Origin: Chimonanthus salicifolius | Lineage: Eukaryota > Streptophyta > Magnoliopsida > Laurales > Calycanthaceae | Direction: 5' to 3' | DNA length: 64,000 bases | NCBI GenBank assembly: GCA_013350335.1 | Contig: CM023535.1 | Span: 24,211,746-24,275,745, forward strand | Shown: piece after piece, positions 58,661 through 64,000 of the stretch | How the letters are laid out: every line of letters starts with the position of its first letter | Numbering within the stretch: position 1 is the stretch's first letter | Position numbers and translations under genes: made by a program | Notes under the pieces: model-generated | The model's input: only the letters and a program-made list of their open reading frames with translations | Database searches by the model: none | Told to the model about the DNA's origin: nothing

Positions 58661-60366
58661 TGGTCCATATTTTATCGTTTTGAACATCATAATTCTAGGT
58701 CCAAACCATTGATGGATCTGGCCATTCAATGGCCAAATCTCATTTTCTTAACCAATCTATTAAACAAGGGTTCAAAATGCACTTACTAATACCGCGTCTC
58801 CTTCGGTTCCTTTGACTCCTTCTTTGCCCCTTTATCTCCTTGACCTCTCCTTCTTTCTTACTGTTCTTTGGGCTGAGACTGATCTTGATGCAAGCTCCTT
58901 GAGATAATTCAGCCAGGTGACAAGGACTTAAGAGAGTGAGAGAGAGAGAAAGGGAACTTTGGTCTTGAATAAAATTGCTATCCTTGTTGCCAAAACCCTT
59001 TTGCTGATTTTTGTCTAGATGAAAGAATTACCCAAAACTAATTGAAAAATAAACAACCAGCTGCTGCTCTTGGTTTAGAAAGATAGAGGACGTCTATGAG
59101 TGATAGAGGGATAGAGAGATAGAGAGAGTAAAAATGAAAATCCTTTCCTTGACCAAAAACAGCCCAAGGTTAATCCTTGTGTAACTCCCTCTCTACAATC
59201 AAGGTTCTTTATGTTACTTGGGGGTTTCATCTATGAAATGAAACACCCCAAGCAACCAACGTCCCTTGTGGTTGGACTAGTGTAACCCCCCTTTTCCTTA
59301 GATTCTCACATGGGAGTTTCATATTGAGATGTAACTCCCATGTGCTGCACCATTCTCCATTGTTTGCCTCTATGTTTTGGCCTATGTAACAGCCACCATT
59401 CCTATGTGTAACTCCACAAACAGCAGCTCCATTCAGCCCTCATCAACGTCCCATGTGGGAGTTCTATCATGGGAATAAAACTCCCCTCCTCCAAGTGTGA
59501 ACACACTTTGTAACCCCCATTGGTTTAGTATCTAATTTGAATTTGGAATGCCATAGAATGCCATAATCTATTGTGTGTAACTCCTCCAATAAGCTACCCA
59601 TTTTATTCTCCAACCTTGGAGTTACATGCATGAACCATTAATCCATGCATTGGCTGTCTTTTGGAGACCCAAGCAAGGCATAAACCCTATACCATCTTCA
59701 ATGTGCACAATGATTTGAAAACTCAATTCTCACCCATGTAACTCCATGTAACGTCATTTCCATTCTTAACTTGGGTGGGAGTTACATGCACATAAGTTTC
59801 CCATGCAGCCAACGTTTTTAGTGTTTGAATTTGAATCAGCCTACAATCCTTCTATCTCTACATCTTACTCATTTAAAAATACATATTCATTCAACTCATT
59901 TAATCAACTCACCCAACCTAACTCATTCATTTAATTTAACTTAACTAATAAATTCAACTCAACTTAACCAACCATTCATTTCAACTCAACCAAACTCAAA
60001 TAATTAATAGACTTAAATTAAATAAGCTTGAACTCAATCCATGGTTAATCATGCCATTCACACGACCCATTGGGTCCCATCTAGCCATTTTGACCCATTT
60101 AACCAAATTTGACCCAAATATGCTTCTTGACCCGTTTAAATTTATCTTACCCATTTATTTGTTTTGTAAACCAACTATCATCCTTTGGGTCTTGATTGAG
60201 CCATTGACCCATTTAAATTCAAATCAATTTTTATCACAATGGCAATTCCGTAAATATGAATATTTTCATATAAACTGATAACTTTGAAATTCCAGGGTGT
60301 TACAATACAATAATCTTTTTATAATTTTCGTCCCGAAAATCGAACGAAGTAGGATTTCAAAGTAAA

Positions 60367-63300
60367 TCATACAAACAATTCAGGGTGAGACGTTCTCATC
60401 TCCGATTCCAATTCCCAAGTGGCCTCCTCAACACCATGTCGATCCCAAACCACCTTGACGAACTGAATCGCTCGGTTACGCAACACCCTTTGCTCACTCT
60501 CCAATATTCCGACCGGCTTCTCGACATAAGTGACGTCGCTTTGCACATCTATATCTTGCACATTCAAAACATGAGACGGATCAGGGTTGTACTTCCTCAG
60601 CATCGACACATGGAATACATCATGTAGAGACGCCAATTGCGAAGGAAATGCCAACTGATAGGCCACATCTCCCATCCTTCTGATAATTGAAAACGGTCCC
60701 ACATATCTTGGCGACAATTTTCCTTTCTTCCCAAATCTCATGTGCCCTTTTCGTGGCGAGACCTTCAAGAATACCATGTCTCCCACTTCAAATTCGAGAA
60801 ACCTCCTCCTCTTATCAGCATAGCTCTTTTGCCGACTCTGTGCGGTCAACAAATGTTGACGTATCAACTGGATCTGTGCAGTAGTTTCTGCAACCAACTC
60901 AGGTCCTATCAGTGCAGGTTCGCCGACCTCGGTCCAGCACACTGGTGACCTGCATGGTCTACCATACAAAGCTTCGAATGGTGCCATCTGGAGGCTTGCC
61001 TGGTAGCTATTGTTATAAGAAAATTCCACCAATGGCAAATGATCCTCCCATCCACCTTTGAAGTCTAGCATGCATGCCCTCAACATGTCCTCCAACGTTT
61101 GTATTGTTCTTTCCGATTGTCCATCGGTCTGTGGATGGAATGCTGTACTAATAAGTAGATCGGTTCCCATGACCGACTGCATACTCTGCCATACCCTGCC
61201 GGTAAATCGGCCATCTCTATCAGACACTATAGTCTGTGGGATACCATGTAGTCTGATGATGTCTTTGATATATCTCCGACCCAATGTCTCTGATGAATCC
61301 GTCATCTTAATAGGAATAAAATGCGCGGACTTGGTCAATCGGTCTACCACAACCCATATAGCGTCATTGCCCTTTGAGGACCTCAGCAACCCCGTCACAA
61401 AGTCCATGGAAATGTGCTCCCATTTCCATTCTGGCACTGCTAAGGGTTTGAGTAACCCTGGTGGCTTCTGATGTTCCGTCTTAACCTGCTGACAAGTTAA
61501 ACAATGAGCCACGTAGTCTGCAACATCCTTCTTGAGTCCATGCCACCAATAATGTCTTTTTAAGTCATGATACATTTTTGTGCTACCCGGATGAATGGAC
61601 AACTTGCTCTGATGTGCCTCTATCAATAATTCTTTTCTGCAGCTTCTTGGCACATATATTCTACCCCGGAACATAAGACCCTGTCCTGGTCGTAATTCCC
61701 AATCCGGTACAACCTCGCCATTAGACATTTTGGCCCATGTCTCTGCCATTTCCGGATCTGTTCGTTGCTCCTGTTCAATCTTTGTAACCATGTTGGATCG
61801 TATGATCAAATTGTACATACTCCCATGGTTTGTGATGTATAGATTAAACTCACGAATGGAATTCAACATCTCCCATTCAGTCCTGATCAAACATGCCACT
61901 GATGCATGAGACATGCGGCTGAGAGCATCCGCCACTTTGTTGGCCTTTTCCGGATGATATCGAAGCGCAAATTCATAGTCCGCCAGATATTCCATCCATC
62001 TGCGCTGCCTCAGGTTGAGCTCTTTCTGATCAAATAAATACTTCAAGCTCTTGTGATCTGAAAATACTTCAAACTTCTCCCCATATAGATAGTGTCTCCA
62101 GCTTTTGAGAGCAAAGACCACCGCAGCTAATTCCAAATCATGTGTGGGGTAGAGGCGTTCATGTATCTTTAGTTGTCTTGAACCATATGCCACCACCCGA
62201 TTACGTTGCATGAGTGAACATCCCAGTCCCTCTCCTGATGCATCACATTGTACTTCATAACCTTTGCCCCTTTCCGGCAAAACTAGAATAGGAGCAGTTG
62301 TAAGTCTCTCTTTCAGCTCCTCAAATCTCTGATTGCACAGCTCTGACCATTCATATTTGACTCCTTTCTGCGTGAGTCGAGTCAATGGGGATGCAATTTT
62401 GGAGAAGTCCATGATAAACTTCCTATAATATCCAGCCAAACCCAGAAAACTACGGATTTCGATGACATTCTTTGGTGCTTTCCACTCACTTACTGCTGCC
62501 ACCTTAGCCGGATCAACGGCTATACCATCTGCTGTTATAACATGCCCTAAGAATTTGACCTCAGGTAGCCAAAATTCGCATTTGCTTGCTTTGGCATACA
62601 GCTGGTTCTGTCTCAAGGTGTTCAATACTATTCGAAGATGCTCAGCATGATCCTCCTGACTCTTGGAATAGATCAGGATATCGTCAATGAACACTATAAC
62701 AAACCAATCCAAATATGGACGAAATATTCTGTTCATTAAGTCCATGAACACAGCCGGTGCGTTGGTAAGCCCAAATGGCATGACTACAAATTCAAATAGT
62801 CCATACCGTGTTCTGAAAGCTGTTTTCTCGATGTCTTCCTCTTTGACCCGGATTTGATGATAACCGGACATCAGATCAATCTTGGAAAAATGACTGGATC
62901 CCCTCAACTGATCGAATAAATCATCGATCCTGGGTAGAGGATACTTGTTCCGGACAGTTAGCTGATTCAACTTCCGGTAGTCCACACACATTCTAAGTGA
63001 ACCATCCTTCTTTTTCACGAACAACACTGGAGCTCCCCATGACGATGTGCTGTTCCGAATGCAACCCAGTCTGAGTAATTCATCAAGCTGCTTCTTCAAC
63101 TCGGACATTTCTGCTGGTGCCATTCGATAATGGGGTAGAGACACTGGTGAGGTACCAGGATATAGCTTGATCTCAAAATTGAGCTCCCTCATGGGCGGTA
63201 TACCAGGAAGTTCTTTTGGAAAGACATCAACAAATTCTTTCACAATTGCTGGAAGTTCAGTGACTGGTGCTTTGTTGATGACAATATTGTTCAACACCAA

Positions 63301-64000
63301 GTGATGCAACCCTTCCTGCAATCTGCTTTGCTTGTCGGCACGAACTATATACTGCTTTCCCTCGGGTGACCAAAATGTCACTCTTCGGCGATAACAATCA
63401 ATATTGGCTTCATAACTAGCCAACCAGTCCATGCCAAATATAATATCGTACTCAGTCATGTCGAGTACCAAATAATTGAACTCAAATCTGAGTCCAGCGA
63501 GTTCTGTATTTATGGCCGTGCATATGAGTCCCAAAGACGTGTCTCCGACAGGGGATACTACTGTGAGTGTGGTGGACAGCTTTTGTACTAGTGTTCCAGT
63601 AGCAGTTATAAAGGATGCAGATATAAAAGAGTGCGATGCTCCAGAATCAAACAATGCATAAGCATAAGAACTATTGACAACGGCCATACCTTGAATCACA
63701 GAATGATCCACATCCTCAGGAGGTTCCAGAGCAAATAGTCGTCCAGATCCGGTAGGAGTAGGCGCCCGTCCCGCCTGATTATATGTCCTGCCTCCTCGGG
63801 AGTTAGCTGGCCTAGCTGGTGGACGGAAAGATCCTCTGGAATATGAGAGCCTATTGAGCTTTGGACAGTCTCTTTTGAAGTGACCCGGCTGGTTACAGTG
63901 GAAACAGTTGTTCACCCCTTTGAATGACTGGGTGACTGATGCAGATGGGGAGGGCTGGTTGGGACGAAAGCTCCCCGCGGACCCAGTAGATGGTGAGGGT
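60367..64000 (-). CDS. Tk-6 chromovirus Gag(C-term)-Pol polyprotein, open, 5' partial
   Basis: Gag-Pol of a Tekay/Del-like Ty3/gypsy chromovirus, uninterrupted to the window edge; it also stays open from 63916 to 63999, so the GTG at 63915 is not the start. Numbering from that GTG: zinc knuckle [14 protein letters not shown] (4-17); protease DSGASHS (90-96) and FGMDWL; RT 260-460 with FIDD at 409-412; RNase H with D558, E595, D620 and D663; integrase zinc H775/H783/C805/C808 and catalytic D838, D899, E935 (35-residue spacing); chromodomain about 1133-1172. All catalytic residues are present. The chromodomain of this clade directs insertion to heterochromatin, which fits the nesting seen here. 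Most of gag and the 5' LTR are off-window. Confidence 0.97.
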   Translation of the reverse strand, partial: PSPSTGSAGSFRPNQPSPSASVTQSFKGVNNCFHCNQPGHFKRDCPKLNRLSYSRGSFRPPARPANSRGGRTYNQAGRAPTPTGSGRLFALEPPEDVDHSVIQGMAVVNSSYAYALFDSGASHSFISASFITATGTLVQKLSTTLTVVSPVGDTSLGLICTAINTELAGLRFEFNYLVLDMTEYDIIFGMDWLASYEANIDCYRRRVTFWSPEGKQYIVRADKQSRLQEGLHHLVLNNIVINKAPVTELPAIVKEFVDVFPKELPGIPPMRELNFEIKLYPGTSPVSLPHYRMAPAEMSELKKQLDELLRLGCIRNSTSSWGAPVLFVKKKDGSLRMCVDYRKLNQLTVRNKYPLPRIDDLFDQLRGSSHFSKIDLMSGYHQIRVKEEDIEKTAFRTRYGLFEFVVMPFGLTNAPAVFMDLMNRIFRPYLDWFVIVFIDDILIYSKSQEDHAEHLRIVLNTLRQNQLYAKASKCEFWLPEVKFLGHVITADGIAVDPAKVAAVSEWKAPKNVIEIRSFLGLAGYYRKFIMDFSKIASPLTRLTQKGVKYEWSELCNQRFEELKERLTTAPILVLPERGKGYEVQCDASGEGLGCSLMQRNRVVAYGSRQLKIHERLYPTHDLELAAVVFALKSWRHYLYGEKFEVFSDHKSLKYLFDQKELNLRQRRWMEYLADYEFALRYHPEKANKVADALSRMSHASVACLIRTEWEMLNSIREFNLYITNHGSMYNLIIRSNMVTKIEQEQRTDPEMAETWAKMSNGEVVPDWELRPGQGLMFRGRIYVPRSCRKELLIEAHQSKLSIHPGSTKMYHDLKRHYWWHGLKKDVADYVAHCLTCQQVKTEHQKPPGLLKPLAVPEWKWEHISMDFVTGLLRSSKGNDAIWVVVDRLTKSAHFIPIKMTDSSETLGRRYIKDIIRLHGIPQTIVSDRDGRFTGRVWQSMQSVMGTDLLISTAFHPQTDGQSERTIQTLEDMLRACMLDFKGGWEDHLPLVEFSYNNSYQASLQMAPFEALYGRPCRSPVCWTEVGEPALIGPELVAETTAQIQLIRQHLLTAQSRQKSYADKRRRFLEFEVGDMVFLKVSPRKGHMRFGKKGKLSPRYVGPFSIIRRMGDVAYQLAFPSQLASLHDVFHVSMLRKYNPDPSHVLNVQDIDVQSDVTYVEKPVGILESEQRVLRNRAIQFVKVVWDRHGVEEATWELESEMRTSHPELFV

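Larger units (their letters stand above)
56826..58786 (-). other. Candidate LTR intron, Tk-6
   Basis: Reverse strand: donor-like GTAAGTGC at 58786 (an alternative GCG|GTATTAG at 58792). Branch-like CTAAC at 56849-56845; ATATCTTTAG ends at 56826. Confidence 0.45.
56295..60304 (-). mobile_element. Tk-6 3' LTR (4,010 bp, reverse)
   Basis: Reverse strand TGTAACACCCTGGAATTTC...GGGGTGTTACA. It follows Tk-6 pol by 62 bp with a weak purine tract between. The longest Tk LTR; 59100-60000 adds a region with many GTAACTCC-type repeats not seen in the others. Confidence 0.93.

Noticed and set aside
1..64000. Host protein-coding gene, rRNA, tRNA or miRNA gene
   Set aside because: No exon set or conserved non-transposon domain seen on either strand; all recognisable coding sequence is retroelement-derived.

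Overview
The window is plant nuclear DNA, most likely from a large, repeat-rich angiosperm genome. I see no host gene. Almost every base can be assigned to nested LTR retrotransposons: Ty3/gypsy chromovirus (Tekay/Del-like), Ty3/gypsy Athila/Tat-like, Ty1/copia including Sirevirus-like copies, and one TRIM. Element names below (Tk, X, Y, C, S, W, Gy-B, Co-1) are labels made for this report.

Layout. 1-310 is a fragment of family X. 311-7155 is Tk-1: a chromovirus pol with three in-frame stops plus its 3' LTR. 7156-8450 is a reverse-strand copia remnant (Co-1). 8451-9639 is LTR-like sequence of an unassigned element. 9640-16334 is a reverse-strand gypsy remnant (Gy-B), interrupted by solo LTR Tk-2 (TSD TGCCT) and a complete TRIM. 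16335-16641 is the start of a C-like LTR. 16642-about 17960 is a Sirevirus-like LTR (S1). From about 17961 to 48668 lies one reverse-strand Sirevirus-like LTR (S2r), split by a 29.5-kb insertion. That insertion is the Athila/Tat-like element Y (18767-48277). The 3' LTR of Y is itself split at 24996|47351 by C (24997-28400), Tk-3 (28401-32192) and X (32193-47350). X carries one Tk solo LTR in each of its own LTRs (Tk-4, Tk-5). 48669-55885 is a second Sirevirus-like element (S2f), with a broken plant-transposon-type ORF split by solo LTR W (TSD AGTGA), a run of polypurine tracts and its 3' LTR. 56295-64000 is Tk-6: a 4-kb 3' LTR and an uninterrupted gag-pol frame that runs off the window.

Main observation. 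All six Tk LTRs (3.4-4.0 kb) share one internal plan. A splice-donor-like GT follows a purine-rich leader. Next come 6-10 copies of a ~39-nt near-palindrome (arms GGGTTCGGCC / GGCCGAACCCC), then a tandem block of 75-105 bp units, then CTAAC and a pyrimidine-rich stretch ending in AG, always about 18-20 nt downstream. The hairpins always fall inside this candidate 2.0-2.4 kb intron. Stem variants keep pairing through compensatory changes. I read this as a spliceable LTR leader carrying structured RNA. A tempting model is that unspliced genomic RNA keeps the hairpins for packaging or dimerisation, while spliced RNA loses the ATG-rich leader before Gag-Pol translation. This is inference and needs RNA data.

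The only plausibly active coding region is Tk-6 pol. The other coding sequences are decayed.
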